Origin: Calvatia gigantea
Lineage: Eukaryota; Basidiomycota; Agaricomycetes; Agaricales; Lycoperdaceae
Length of the DNA stretch: 26,823 nucleotides
Assembly: GCA_025093985.1 (NCBI GenBank)
Contig: JACAAK010000045.1
Coordinates: forward strand, 1-26,823
Direction of reading: 5' to 3'
This document shows, piece after piece, positions 16,192 through 26,823 of the stretch (position 1 is the stretch's first letter; every line of letters starts with the position of its first letter). Position numbers and translations under genes: made by a program. The notes under the pieces were generated by a model. The model was not told the DNA's origin. It searched no databases and saw only the letters and a program-made list of their open reading frames with translations.

Positions 16192-16196
16192 CAACT
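16192..16196 (+). repeat. Target-site duplication, right copy (CAACT)
   Basis: Matches 14064-14068 exactly and directly follows the CATAACA end of the solo LTR. Confidence 0.85.
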
Positions 16197-16840
16197 CCTG
16201 TGCTTTTGGAATGGATTACGAGAGACCTTATGGCTTCAACTCCCCAATAGCATGTGTATATGGAAACTCGGAATTGAGGTTAGCATGAGGCAACTGTAGG
16301 CTTGTGAGTGCTGAGTGCCAAACTTTAAATGGTCTCCATATCTGTGAGAATCTCCAGTTGTAAGCAGTGGCAAGAGAGACCTTGTGCTCTGCGGAGAACT
16401 TACATTGCTAACAAAAAATGTATATGCTCCATGCCATGAATATTGTATAAAAGAGTTGGAAAGCCAAGAAAGCAGTCAAGTTACTGACAACTGTAGGGTG
16501 CACCTCCATGATGCAACAAGGGTTTTGGCCACCTGATCCTACCCAACCAATTGGACCAGCAGAGACACCCCTCAACCTTCATGTCAAATCCCAATATTGC
16601 GAGGGGGTTGTATATATATAAGGGTAAAGCCGCCTGTTTCCAAAAGTTTTTTAACACTCCATAGAATAATAGTAGGGAATTCTTACCATCCTTGAGTTGA
16701 TCAGGAGCTCCCTACCTTCTGTTATGTAGAGTTTGGCGTGGTTCTTTGCTCTAGGCCGACCATTGGCCTGAGGTTTACCCGCCAGGTACCCCCAACCCCT
16801 GGTGATCACTAGTTGTTTCACGGTTGACTCGAATAAGCTT
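16197..16840. other. No gene seen
   Basis: No reading frame with protein character on either strand. A TATATATATAA stretch lies near 16610. Nothing else stands out. Confidence 0.5.
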
Positions 16841-17179
16841 TTATGGTAACTGAACCGTCCTGATATCCATGTTTCGGCCTCGAGACGTGGTGCAGTAGTA
16901 TATGTCGCCTCTCGGCCTGCAGATTGTCTTCAGATTCTCCGATACGCGAAACAGGGACGGCGCACCGAGTAGCACCAAGTACCAAAAGGTCGCGTAGCCG
17001 CTTTCAGAGTCCTGGTCAATTTCTTTACGATCAGTAACTAAGAGGCGTATTTGTGTGATGTCCAATTCGAAGGTTATATATGAGGGCAATGGGAAACCTT
17101 GATATCTGAGGCCGCCCTTTTTCCGAACCTTAAAGCAAGGGCGATGTTCATGAAGAGAGTGTCTGTGTGTAGCACACAA
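16841..17179 (-). CDS. Coding-like minus-strand exon, unidentified
   Basis: An open frame of 112 codons with protein-like composition (ITFELDITQIRLLVTDRKEI, then YATFWYLVLLGAPSLFRVSE), which differs from the random frames around it. I do not recognise the family. There is no membrane segment or signal peptide. It could be one exon of a minus-strand gene or a relic; no convincing splice sites link it to the exon-like pieces near 17.5-18.0 kb. Low confidence that it is a real gene. Confidence 0.3.
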   Translation of the reverse strand: MCATHRHSLHEHRPCFKVRKKGGLRYQGFPLPSYITFELDITQIRLLVTDRKEIDQDSESGYATFWYLVLLGAPSLFRVSENLKTICRPRGDIYYCTTSRGRNMDIRTVQLP

Positions 17180-17479
17180 TTTCTGTCAACCTTAGCATCG
17201 TAGCACAATGCATCGAACATTCATTGTAACGATACCGTATGTGTCAACGGTTAAATAACTTTGGAGGCCTCTCGTTTAACACAAGAGACAAATTCAATTG
17301 TCCATCATAGCCACGCTTGCGGATGTTCGGTCTGCTGAGAGACGGCCACCCACACTGCTAACGGACCCTTTGAGACGCTGACATGTAAGCGAACCAATCC
17401 TACGCTTGTTGTGCCGACTTTTGATTACATCTTGACGGGTATTGTTGGCAAACGAGAGTTCGCCGAAGGCTCCACAGCA

Positions 17480-18018
17480 TTCATCGCGCGACGCCTAAAC
17501 AGCCCTGTAGTTCGCTATTCATGCAAGTATCGTATATATCACAAAAAAGCGTGGTTGATCTTACTACCGTAAAGTCCCACTTAAAGCCACTAAGAGCATA
17601 CGACTTAACTGCAGCAAGACTCCCTGACCACATTTTCTTCCCCATTCTAGCGCGAGTCGCGCAATCCTCATAGCAGGAGTGAAGCTAATTTGGAAGCATA
17701 GATGGTCATTCAGCAACACAATTGTAGACAAAAAAAGTAGCCGCTTACATTCCGGATCCACACAGAGGACCTGAGACTGATGGCTCCAGTATCCAGGAGG
17801 GTAAGAAAACGCGATGGAAACTGAAGAACGAATTTATGAGTCGGAATATGACGCAGCAGACCGGCTGCGCCACTCACAGTCGTAGGCAGAATGGGGGCCG
17901 CGGCTGCGTCGATATTGGATGATACCTCCGTCGAGTCAACCACGGCCAGGGCATGACTTGACTGTACTGGTACACCACCGTCTTGAGGTGCAGCGACCGG
18001 GGGATAGAATCGTTGCAC
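17480..18018 (-). CDS. Possible three-exon minus-strand gene, unidentified
   Basis: Two well-formed GT-AG introns join coding-like pieces. Exon A (18018-17878, no ATG seen at its start) reads RFYPPVAAPQDGGVPVQSSH and so on. An intron of 57 bases follows (17877-17821, GTGAGT to TTCAG), then exon B (17820-17749, FPSRFLTLLDTGAISLRSSV), an intron of 64 bases (17748-17685, GTAAGC to TTAG, with a branch-like CTGAAT), then exon C from 17684 (LHSCYEDCATRARMG, then YALSGFKWDFTV), open to about 17480. Intron sizes are typical of basidiomycetes. No domain is recognised, and the missing start codon suggests an unseen first exon or a pseudogene. Confidence 0.35.
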
Positions 18019-18244
18019 CGAAAAAGTTAATCATTCCAGGCTTTGGTGGGTTGACTCCAGATAATCGATATTCCGTAAATCATCGGTAAAAAGATGTGGC
18101 ATGAAGGGATGTTTTTGTATTCAGACAAGAGATGTAGGAGGAAGGAAAGGGGAGGATATCATGAAGCGGGGGATTATTGGTGAAAGGGTAAAGATGACAA
18201 ACGAGGAGGATGAAGATGGTGGTTCTTAAGTGCACGAAAATTGT

Positions 18245-18829
18245 ATCGCGTCACGGCTTTATTCTTTTGAGTTCAAATACCGCGCCGTGTCGCCCACAAA
18301 AAACCCCGCGAACCATACTGCCGCGGCCTTGAATCCCTCGAGGAATGGTCGTAGACATGGAAGGTATCGCAGGCAGTCCTCCTTTTGTCGAACAGCTGCG
18401 AGAGTGATAGCCGAAAGAACGGCCCAAACAGTTCGGAAGTGTGTCGGTGCTTGCTTTGAGTTGTGACATGCAATCCTTCTGCTTTCAACTTGACAAAGAA
18501 TCCCTCTCTCCCGCCTCATCGTATCGCATTATCTCGGTTAAGGTGAAGGATGGTGGCACGGGACGCGTTTATTTTTATCAACGAACCATTCCACCTTTGA
18601 TCCACCACCCCACATCGGAGTAGTGCAAACAGCCACAGAACGGCCTTGGAGGCGTGGAGAAGGGCGAAGCACAGAAAAGAAAAGAGGGAGCTGGGAGTAC
18701 CCATTCATCAGGGAAGTGTGGTATGTCAAAGACATTTCGCGGGGCCGTAATGACCCCAACAATGGACAGGACTGTCAACAGCTTCTCGATAGCTCGCAGC
18801 ACACGCACTACGACCATTGTTGAACCCAA
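18245..18829 (-). other. Hydrophobic minus-strand frames, possible membrane-protein relic
   Basis: Two minus frames have membrane-like segments. One starts at ATG 18829 (VVVRVLRAIEKLLTVLSIVG); the other is around 18420-18260 (TVWAVLSAITLAAV, then AAAVWFAGFFVGDTARYL). They lie in different frames, and no splice joining them is convincing. This could be a small intron-containing gene or chance. I do not recognise it. Confidence 0.2.
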
Positions 18830-21800
18830 AACATGCCATTCGAGAAGTGACCCGAGCTACGCCTTCCTCGACATCTCCTGGATCCAGCAAGTGAACGTCT
18901 CATTATTTCGTCCAAACAGTTTGGTAGCTAGGCCCCGACCGCCGGACGAAAGGGCCATACACCCTCCTGAACACCACTCTTATACAGCAGACAACTCCAC
19001 GTTCCAACGTCTAATGACATGTCCCCTTCCCTTCTCAATCCTTCAACACCCGCAACTATCGTCCGAACAGGCGCCCCCTATAACACTGGAGGGATTGTAT
19101 GTTCCATAACACGTAGACGTGGGGCGTCTCGCGCGGTCTTTACGGGAGGTAACTGTGTCGGATGGTCATGCGACGGGGATGGTGTATGCACAGGAGTTGC
19201 TGCCTCTTCACAACAGAGAACTAGGTAGGCACCTTGTGCTATGGACGCAAATGATAGGGCTGGGGGTGCCCGGGTGTATATCTACCAACCAACCAGGCGG
19301 TGATATGTGACCTCGTTGACAACAATCTTGCGGAAGTCGAGTGCAAGAAGCACGAAAGGTGGGGGAAAGCCATTTCCCCCAGCCTAGTTGAGGTGCGCTC
19401 GGACCACCCAAGACATCGAAATTCCACCATCCCAGCGCGTTCTCATCGCGTCCAGAATGTCGCACACGTCCCCGCCCTCCTAGTCAGATTGCTATTTTGG
19501 AGACATCAAGCTATGATGGCACTCTAGCGCCGGGACACGACCCACGCGGACATAAAATGGCCCAAATGATGTGAGTCAGATCATGACCTTTCATCCCCAA
19601 ACTACTACTACAGAATGGGACTGATTGTTCTTTGGTGAAGCAGCGTGAAAAATAAGCAAGACTGTCTACTTCAAGGGTCGACCGATCAAGAGGGGTGGCT
19701 GCAAGACGAGTCAGGATGGCAAGATAGGCGTCAATCCTACACGAGCGTCTGAAATGAAGATACATCTCCAGCGTTGGTGATGAGGATGGGTCAAATTATG
19801 ACACACAAACGCGAGCGTTGAACGCCAAAAAGCTTCAAGACTTTGGTTGCACAATGATTGGTTTGGTGTGATCCAATATCCGAATAGTTGGCCTCCCAAC
19901 GAAGTGGCCCACAGCCCATACGGACCTGCGAACTGCCTCTGAGACCTTATCCTGAGGTTTAAAATCGTGGAGTGTCAACAGGAGCTGGGGAAAGCAACGG
20001 GTGACGGAGTATACATGCCACACGAGGCTCAGGTCAACACGGGTACGATCCAAGGAAGTAGTTCGGAACGGTATGGCCGCTGGGACCCGCTTAAAACCAA
20101 AAGGACATGCACCTGTTCGATGCTCGAGCTGAAGTTGCTGCATTTGACCCAAGGAAGGCGCCAACAGCCAGAAGCAGGCGATCGTGCGTTCAAGTTCAAG
20201 AAACAGGTTTTGGAAACGACATTTCTGGGGACGAGCACGTTGATGGTAAAAATTTCCAGGACTGGAAGCGAGAGAGAATAAACATAAACTGTTTCGGTGG
20301 ATAAGAACAATAATTATGATGGAATAATATGGTTGCGCACCGACTTTTGGGCCATACACCCCTCTTTTCCCAAAAATAACTACCAGCTCCTTCCTAATTT
20401 ATCTTACGGCAGCCGACTCCAGTCGTAAGGCTATCTCTGTCGGTCTATGCAACCACCATCTGTGTCGTTTGGACTTGTGGAAGCTTCAAACCTGTGACTC
20501 CCAAAACGAGGCCAATATAACAGCAGACGAGGGATCGTGACCGTTGAAAATGGGCCACGCATCGTGCTCTACATCGAGCAAAATAAAGGCAGGAAGAACA
20601 ACAGAAAGTGGATGTGTTTTTTGGTCGGTGTGGATGAAATGAAGTATCGGTTCATTCCGAGATGGTCAAAGCACACATCAACTGCAAATTCAAATTCAAA
20701 TAATTTATAATCAACTCATTCCTCGAACCTCGCCGCTGGGCCCTTCACAAAATCCTTTTAAGCTGGCACCACCTGGTACACATACTAATACCAAAACAGC
20801 GCCCACGTTCGACGAATGACCGATCACAATGTTCCGTTCAACACCTATTTTCCTGGGGAGCGCTATCCAATCCCGGTGGTACCACGTCTGGCGTGTAGGG
20901 CATTTACAATACATCGTCAACTGCTACGTGACCGAATCTCACTCGCAAGCTTTTGAAGCCCCGTCCGATTTTATCTGGTAAGTTGTCCCTGCTGGTATAT
21001 ATTCAAGCAACGCTGAAATCCGTTTTGTCTGTATGTCATGGCGTATCCGTGTCGAATCCAGCCAACCCTACGAGCTGAGCCACCCAGAAGGGCCCGGTAC
21101 GGTGCCTTCCCCCGAGTGCCCTACCATCTAGACCTCCCCAACCGTAAGGCCCTCAATCCACAATCCAAGTAATCCTGGGTGTCCGACCCTGCCAGACATC
21201 AGAGGGGACGTCTATGGCTTGGCTCGTTATGTCGGAAAACTAGTAGACGCAGGCAAGCGTCCAAAAGACCTAAAGGTAGCCCCGAACAACGAACCGCAAA
21301 GTTGGAACCCGAATTGAAAGGCCCTCCCTCTCCCTAGGAGGCCCACCAATTTAGACACCAACGGTCAACGAGAATCAAGGGAATCTAGAGCAAAAGGTCC
21401 TCAAAACGTGAAGTAGTGTTGAAACCCGCTGATATCAACGCTGGAGGTATCAAAGGCCAGGTTACACACCCATATCTTGAAGCCCCCGGCCTAAACCCGA
21501 CCTCCCAACCCGTTTCTCGCACCATTATTTCACCACCCGCCTACCAACGAAACTACACCTCCCATCCCGATGAGAACATATCCGACTATATTTTCAGTGA
21601 TGTCGACAACGGAACCTCCGGTCCAAAAATCTGATCTGGAATTCACGTGTCACCCACCCCTCGCCTAATGATGTTCGCAACGTCGCTATGCGCTCCAAAG
21701 TAGGAGACATCACATTCGCAGTTTTGCTGCCCACCGGAAACAAGTCACGCCTTCGCAACCTGTTTCCTGGTACACCGGCCGTGAGTAAATCCACGAATAC

Positions 21801-22207
21801 CCCTGTTGAGAGTTTCCAATTCTCAGCTCCTCGAGAATGTAAGAACTAATGACGAACGACAGTCGAAGTTTCGGTGACAGCTGAGGTGTTACAAACGGCG
21901 AACGACAACTTAGTGATGCTACTGAGACATTGTAAAGTAATGACGAAAATCAAATAAACATATGACGGTGCCTGCATACTGAGCATTTTTGATCTCCCCT
22001 TTTGTTTGACGTCCTACAGAGAACACTATTGCATCTTTAACATTGAAGCAAAGGAAAATAGTGGTTACTTGCATATATCTTTTCCTTTTCTACAGCGTCA
22101 GAGCTCGCATTCGTTTTCTTTACTTTTGTGTAACACTATTTGTTTAAGCATTATCATTGTAGCCTATCAAATTGTTATACTCCTACATCAAACTAGCCCA
22201 CGTGATT
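18830..22207. other. No supported gene
   Basis: Several frames of 60-174 codons exist on both strands, but none has a motif, a consistent codon pattern or partner exons that I trust. The longest (minus, 20359-19835) begins with a hydrophobic run but then reads as random. No LTR, TIR or RNA gene was found by eye. Confidence 0.4.
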
Positions 22208-22731
22208 CTAATACCCCACAGGGACGTTGATAACAAAAGGATCAGTGTTCGTAAGGGAACTTTCATACTTCTTCTTGGCTCCAATCACGAAATAATCCAT
22301 GAACATCCCGTTCTGAAATGCTGAATATCCGAGCCCACTCTATTGCAACATCTCCCAAATACGACGCTTGACTCGAGTAGATCAAGTCGAGCATTGGCCT
22401 CAGACGTGAAAACGAACTCTGAGAGGGCGAAGCGTTTCACACTGGCGGCTTTAGATGCCTCAATGGGGTTTACGGTGGGTGTGATGTCATCACCAGAGTA
22501 CAAAGTAACGATGACTGTCTTAACACCTGCCGGAGCGAAAGTGACCTGAGGGAGAGAGGTGTAGTCAATTGGGTGAAGCTTCGCCTCACGAGAGGTGAAG
22601 TGTGATAAGGCCGTAGAAGATGCAGGCAATTGGCGCGCGAGAGAACGACTTAGATATCTGGCTTTTCAAACAGACCAGAGCTTATGGCATGTCCGAGAGC
22701 ATTAGTCACTCCAGTGGCTGCAACACGGACG
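22208..22731 (-). pseudogene. NmrA-like (NAD(P)-binding, atypical SDR) pseudogene
   Basis: Minus-strand pieces follow the order of NmrA/isoflavone-reductase-like proteins, which bind NAD(P) in a Rossmann fold and act as redox sensors or reductases. VRVAATGVTNALGHAISS (22730 down) is a weakened dinucleotide-binding loop, then GLFEKPDI, a TAA at 22652-22650, and VVLSRAN. After a frameshift come LSHFTSREAKLHPIDYTSL and SVKRFALSEFVFTSEANARL, the family's VKRF-x-SEF signature. Another frameshift near 22325 leads to AFQNGMFMDYFVIGAKKKYE and NTDPFVINVPVGY, ending at TAG 22210-22208. The C-terminal half of the family is missing. One stop and two frameshifts make it dead. An intron (GTAAGC to GTCCAG) may precede it near 22840-22880. 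Confidence 0.7.
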
Positions 22732-22737
22732 TGTGCG
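22732..22737 (+). repeat. Direct repeat flanking the foldback element, left (TGTGCG)
   Basis: TGTGCG abuts the left end of the 88-bp foldback and is repeated exactly at 22826-22831 abutting the right end, which looks like a 6-bp target duplication. Confidence 0.6.
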
Positions 22738-22825
22738 TAGTGTTGCCGTCGGCTCGGGCTTTTAGCCTTATATGGGCAAAATTTTACCCATATAAGACCA
22801 AGCGCCCGAGCCGACGGCAACACTA
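22738..22825. mobile_element. 88-bp foldback element (MITE-like hairpin)
   Basis: A near-complete palindrome. The outer arms are 22 bp and perfect (22738-22759 against 22804-22825, starting TAGTGTTGCC and ending GGCAACACTA). An imperfect 8-base step follows on each side, then inner arms (22768-22781 against 22782-22795) with one mismatch. The GC-rich outer arms and AT-rich centre would form a strong hairpin in DNA or RNA. Exact TGTGCG repeats flank it. It sits beside the start of the NmrA relic; removing it and one repeat joins the sequence in a frame that reads on into that relic. It has no coding capacity. Confidence 0.7.
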
Positions 22826-22831
22826 TGTGCG
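22826..22831 (+). repeat. Direct repeat flanking the foldback element, right (TGTGCG)
   Basis: Second copy of the TGTGCG at 22732-22737, directly after the foldback. Confidence 0.6.
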
Positions 22832-24959
22832 CGGAAGGCTGGACAAAAGCGAGAACGTATTGCTTACCTCATTCCAAAAGTGCTTTGTGGAGAGGCTGAC
22901 TCCCAGTGAGAAACCCGTGGAATCTAGCCGGGCTCAAACGAGGTGGACTCTGGAAAACGAGGTCAGACGAGCCGAGTGGAAGTCGACGCGAATGACACGC
23001 CTGAATAAATGAACTTCATGGAGCTCAGTGGATTTCGCACGAGCCATAAAACTTTGTAAGCGACTGCTGTTGTGCATCACGCCGTTTGTGGCAGCCAAAG
23101 TAATCCTATGGATGCACCAACACAAGTCCCATCCACTACTCGAAGTCTTCCATCCGATTCCGGCTCGTATATATACCCCGCTGATTCCAAGCGTGGGACA
23201 GAGGATATCTCCCACTCAAACTCTCACATCCTCGTCTGCCATTGCTATATACAATCCATCCAAGTTCATCAACATCGTTTGGTAAATGGTCGAAATTGGT
23301 GCCCATCCAAACTTGCGAAAGGCGAGAAATCCCTAAACCACACTACGGTGTACTTCAAGCACGAAAAGTGAGAGAGGCAGCAGCAGCAGAATAACACTCT
23401 TACAGCTCATTCTAAGCCTATACGTGAACCTTGCGAGGGGCCAGCCTCAACGTACTTAGCAGTTTCCACTGGGTAAGTTATACCGTCCCCCGTTAGAGGC
23501 TATCTCTGACGTTCCTTGCACGCTTGGGTCCCTGTATGCGATGAAACTCCTTGCCACGGAACCCTACAACAAATCCTACTGCTCACCCCACTGCGAGGGC
23601 CGTTAGCTTGGGTGTGTTATATTTTTTCCCCCTTTCAATCATCAACAATTGTCAATCCAATACCAGCCATTCTGGCCCTTGGTTAACGACACTCGGGCCT
23701 TAGTTTCGCATCAATTCTTCCTAGTAAGTTTAAGGCCTCTCGTTTCTTCTTATAATTGATGAATCTCATGCAGCATGTAGTCATGCGTGGGACCACTGTT
23801 GAGTTTCTCGCTTGTCCATTTCTCTATGACTTTATAATCTTGTAGCTAACTGACAATTTTCCACTCAGAATGATCTTATTCTCGCTGCTTCCCTTACGTT
23901 GCTGTTTCCCATACTTGCCGGTGAGTTGCGTTACTTGGCTTGGTATTCAGAATGTTGATCAGTATGTCATTTCCCGGTAACCCCTCTAAATGGTTACATT
24001 ATAGCTGAAAACGCGCCTTTTGTCTGGTACGTGGTTTGCTACTCAGCTGTCAATATGAAGATGTTCTTACACCATGCACTGTCCAGCATCATGGTTAGGG
24101 TCTCAATGATCTCAATGACGAACGGAGGCTGGAGCAACAAGAGGACCCGGACTGCCCAAAGTAGTAGTAGCCGTTTCCGTTCCAATACATATGGTTCCTT
24201 TTGCATTACAAGAGGTTGGATGTCAAACGAGTTCAGACGAGTCAGTATTGCACTGCTATTGTGACTTCCGGAGGCTTCGTTTGAGTTCCAATAAGTGTAC
24301 ACTTTTTGGAATTCAGCCGAACCAGATGGATGCCCAAAATAGGACCGTCTGAGTTCCGCCAGGTTCCGCGCATTTCTCACTGGGGCTGAGGTGGAGTGAA
24401 GTCAATGAATCTTTATACATTGTTTCATAACCACATCAGGGGGTGGAATTTCTTTGTGGGAGTGTATATACAAAGCCTTGAGAAAGCTTGGACCTAACCT
24501 ATGACCTGGATTCTGACTCAGTGATAACCATCCTCCATCGCGGGTCGGACCGCTGCTGCCACCATATCTTGGTCCAGGAGTGCCTTCGACACCGTCTCCT
24601 CCCCCACCCCGCTCGAATTGCTTGATACTCATTGCGTTCGTTAAAGTCGCCACGTGATCGCTATTGCGTAGTACGTGACCAATCATTCAGGCTCATAGTA
24701 TTCACGAGCACATGCAGCAACTTACATAAAAGATAACTGGGTGGATGCTCAAACGTTCATGAACGACGAAAATCAGGTCGGCTTCCTTCGTCTGAATTTA
24801 AGTGATAGTGATTGACAGTCAGGAATTAAAATGTACGCTTTGTGGAGTATATCTCTGGTGTCCGCAATGGGAGGGGCTTGTAGGATTCGGAGGAAGAACA
24901 TCAGGAAAAAGGTACACGGGACGGAGCCTTCAGCCATTACGCTATAGCTAACTATTGTA
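22832..24959. other. Mostly no supported gene; isolated splice-like signals on the plus strand
   Basis: TATATATA near 23169 could be a promoter. Around 23630-24030 there are GTAAGT/GTGAGT donors and CAG or TAG acceptors that could frame short plus-strand exons (FNHQQLSIQYQPFWPLVND before GTAAGT near 23725; NDLILAASLTLLFPILA at about 23870-23922, followed by GTGAGT). The second resembles a membrane segment. I cannot join them into a gene and see no family signature. Confidence 0.25.
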
Positions 24960-25231
24960 ACCATAGTACGAGATATCATCCTATCTCATGTCAAGCAACG
25001 AGCAAATATGTTCTCGTTACTCCTTGCAAAGTCAACGAAGATGGAGAGCTTATTGTGCCAGTTGTTGCAACCGGTAGGCCCGTGTCGTTTCTTGCAGGAC
25101 ATGGAAGGCATTTCATGCAACCAACAGAACCAGAGGTCCTAAACGAAAAGACAATCACGTATGTGTTCGACGTTGGACCATCCAACTATCCAGAGTATGG
25201 AATCTACCTGGGAAGGTATCACGGAACCTAG
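24960..25231 (+). CDS. Coding-like plus-strand exon, unidentified
   Basis: One frame reads as convincing protein for about 90 codons (YVLVTPCKVNEDGELIVPVV, HGRHFMQPTEPEVLNEKT, FDVGPSNYPEYGIYLGRYHG) and ends at TAG 25229-25231. A splice just before that stop (GTATCA at 25216 to CCCCAG near 25283) would continue the frame for about 35 codons to a TGA near 25378. No ATG opens the frame, so upstream exons are missing or lost. The short Y-x-G-x-Y ending recalls basidiomycete-specific uncharacterised families such as DUF6697, but this is a weak impression. Confidence 0.4.
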
Positions 25232-26823
25232 GTCGGTTAACCATCTATTTGCTTCTACCTCTCATCTACCACCTCCCCAGATTAAGGCAGATTTTAGGCT
25301 CTCTGGAGGGCAGGCCCCGAGATGCATCAGTACGTACGACCGGTTCAAGCCGAAACAACCTGCATGGCGCAATTGACTGAGCCGGGGAACCAGAGGCATT
25401 GAACGGAAAGCGGATGAAACCAACACTAGCAATCAACCTGAGAGGTTTAACGACAAGATGGGGAGAGTAACATGTAGTTGCAGACCCGCATATGTAACGC
25501 AGGTCGCCTAAAAGAACTGTCAGGACTCACCAAGCCGGTGGGATGGAAGGGTGACGGGCTGAACAAGGCACCCCTTTGGAATCCAAGGATGCGAATTTCT
25601 TGGAACTGCTTCCCGGAATTTGCGTTTTATCTCACCAAAGGGCCTTGGCCTTATGACACATTGATGGATTCTATCGGGATTACAGTGATCTGATCTTGGT
25701 AAGAGGTCATGAAAATATGGGGAATTGAACGTTCCTGAAGTTCCTTGGGAGTACAATCCCGAGGCACTTTTTGCCCCATCTTCACTCCGGCTTAAATTGT
25801 GGGCATCCCATAGACCGTTTATGGTTCATTTGTTTACTAACATGAGCATTGTATGACAACGGGGCGGAATGGTTCGTTCATCCCTTTGGTTGAAAATTGG
25901 TTCAGACCCTTCCGATTTCACTTTTCCTGGGATGCGATCGTGAGAATGAAGGTGGGGTGACAATCGGATATGGTTTGATTGCCATCATCCACACCTCTTG
26001 TCCCGAGGCGACATAGTCCAAAACCCGTAGTCATGAATTCCATTATTTGGATATCGCCGGGTGCTGGAGAACTTTCAAAGGCGTACCACATATTCTTAAG
26101 TTGGGGCATATCTTACAGAACGCACTACCTCGTAAGCTTTCGGAGGTTCTCTCACTTCCATTTTCTGTGCTGCTGTGAAGCCCAATTGATAATCGCCAAG
26201 CGATCTTTTTGCATTGACTTGCGTATTTAGCAAAATTTTCCTGGCCAAGCCTGTGGCTATCCTGAAACCTCCTTCCCATATCCAAACTTTCGGGTCCAGA
26301 AATCATTCCTCACAACCAACACTCCCAGGCTGACCTCTTCCTACTTTCACGGTTCTGTTCCATATCCCGAATGTGGAACTAGCCCTTAGGGTATGGGAGT
26401 ACTTTTAGTCTACTGTATGTGATTCTTGGTCGGTTGCAAATGAAGATGCATGCATATCCGAGTTTACCCAATCAAGGTGAGCCAGGGGATTCGGCCTCCT
26501 GATGCCAGGGTTGCTTCCTGTTACTGAATTTCTCTGCCTCACATTTCAACCCATCTGGTGAGGTAATGGCCTGCTATCCATCCCACTTGAATTTTCAATG
26601 GCACGATCTTCACTACTCCTTACTGGCCTGCCTTGATGGCATTGAAGTCCCACGTTTTGTGCCAATTCATCCTGCAATCTACTCGTGGACCTTCATCCAA
26701 ATTGTCGTGTCTAAATTGAGAGGCCTTGATAGTTTTCTTCAATCAGAATCTATTCTCTGGGTAATCAAGTACAGGACTCTAGATCCGCAAGTAAAGACTC
26801 AACTTTAGAGAATTGTAAACTTG
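25232..26823. other. No supported gene
   Basis: Short frames only. A plus frame at 25478-25693 (YLTKGPWPYDTLMDSIG near its end) and one at 26566-26808 (WHDLHYSLLACLDGIEVPRF) have mild protein character but no recognisable family, splice partners or promoter. Nothing else seen. Confidence 0.3.

Noticed and set aside
18654..19109. 151-codon plus frame
   Set aside because: No recognisable domain; the amino-acid make-up looks random and minus frames there are more protein-like.
19835..20359. 174-codon minus frame
   Set aside because: Hydrophobic start but no domain, no promoter and random codon use; other frames overlap it equally well.
21040..21085. tRNA-like A-box and B-box on the minus strand (GGCTCAGCTCG, then GATTCGA)
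   Set aside because: The boxes are only about 10-15 bases apart with no room for an anticodon arm and no acceptor stem; at most a remnant of a tRNA-derived SINE.
1..26823. CRISPR array, rRNA or tandem repeat array
   Set aside because: None seen by eye on either strand; the only long repeats are the LTRs, the Tc1 ends and the foldback arms.

Overview
The window looks like repeat-rich DNA of a filamentous fungus, most likely a basidiomycete of the Agaricomycetes. The basis is a chromodomain Ty3/gypsy element, a fungal Tc1/mariner element, short GT-AG introns, and relics of two families common in Agaricomycetes (NACHT/STAND NTPases and NmrA-like reductases). No species is claimed, and I found no intact ordinary host gene.

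Layout. 1-1206 is the 3' part of an old, decayed Ty3/gypsy pol (RNase H to integrase) that runs in from the left. 1207-10331 is a complete chromovirus-type element with two 619-bp LTRs that read identical. It has a Tf1-like self-priming site, a leader of about 1 kb without any ATG, gag, a pol in another frame (protease, RT, RNase H, integrase, chromodomain), and an extra ORF region after pol whose end carries three CCHC knuckles. 10332-13258 is mostly a minus-strand NACHT pseudogene, broken by frameshifts and by about 0.6 kb of foreign-looking sequence. 14069-16191 is a solo LTR with a perfect 5-bp target duplication (CAACT). An intact Tc1/mariner element (14158-15762; 212-bp inverted repeats, DD34E transposase, TA duplication) sits inside it. 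16197-26823 holds weak minus-strand exon-like pieces, an NmrA-like pseudogene (22208-22731) with an 88-bp foldback element next to it, one coding-like plus-strand stretch near 24.96-25.23 kb, and otherwise nothing I can support.

How the parts relate. The large element carries the main retrotransposon functions, but gag and pol are interrupted only by TGA codons. They sit where arginine CGA codons are plausible, and the older left fragment shows the same pattern at clearer positions. Because the two LTRs are identical, these stops were probably inherited from the source copy rather than gained after insertion. Insertions are stacked: LTR element, solo LTR, Tc1 inside the solo LTR, and a small foldback element beside a dead gene. 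This fits an accessory or heterochromatic compartment.

The points I rate highest are the self-priming arrangement, the ATG-free leader with an in-frame Gag-like extension, the two-frame ORF region after pol, the inverted pairs of motifs inside the Tc1 terminal repeats, and the 88-bp foldback element with 6-bp flanking repeats.
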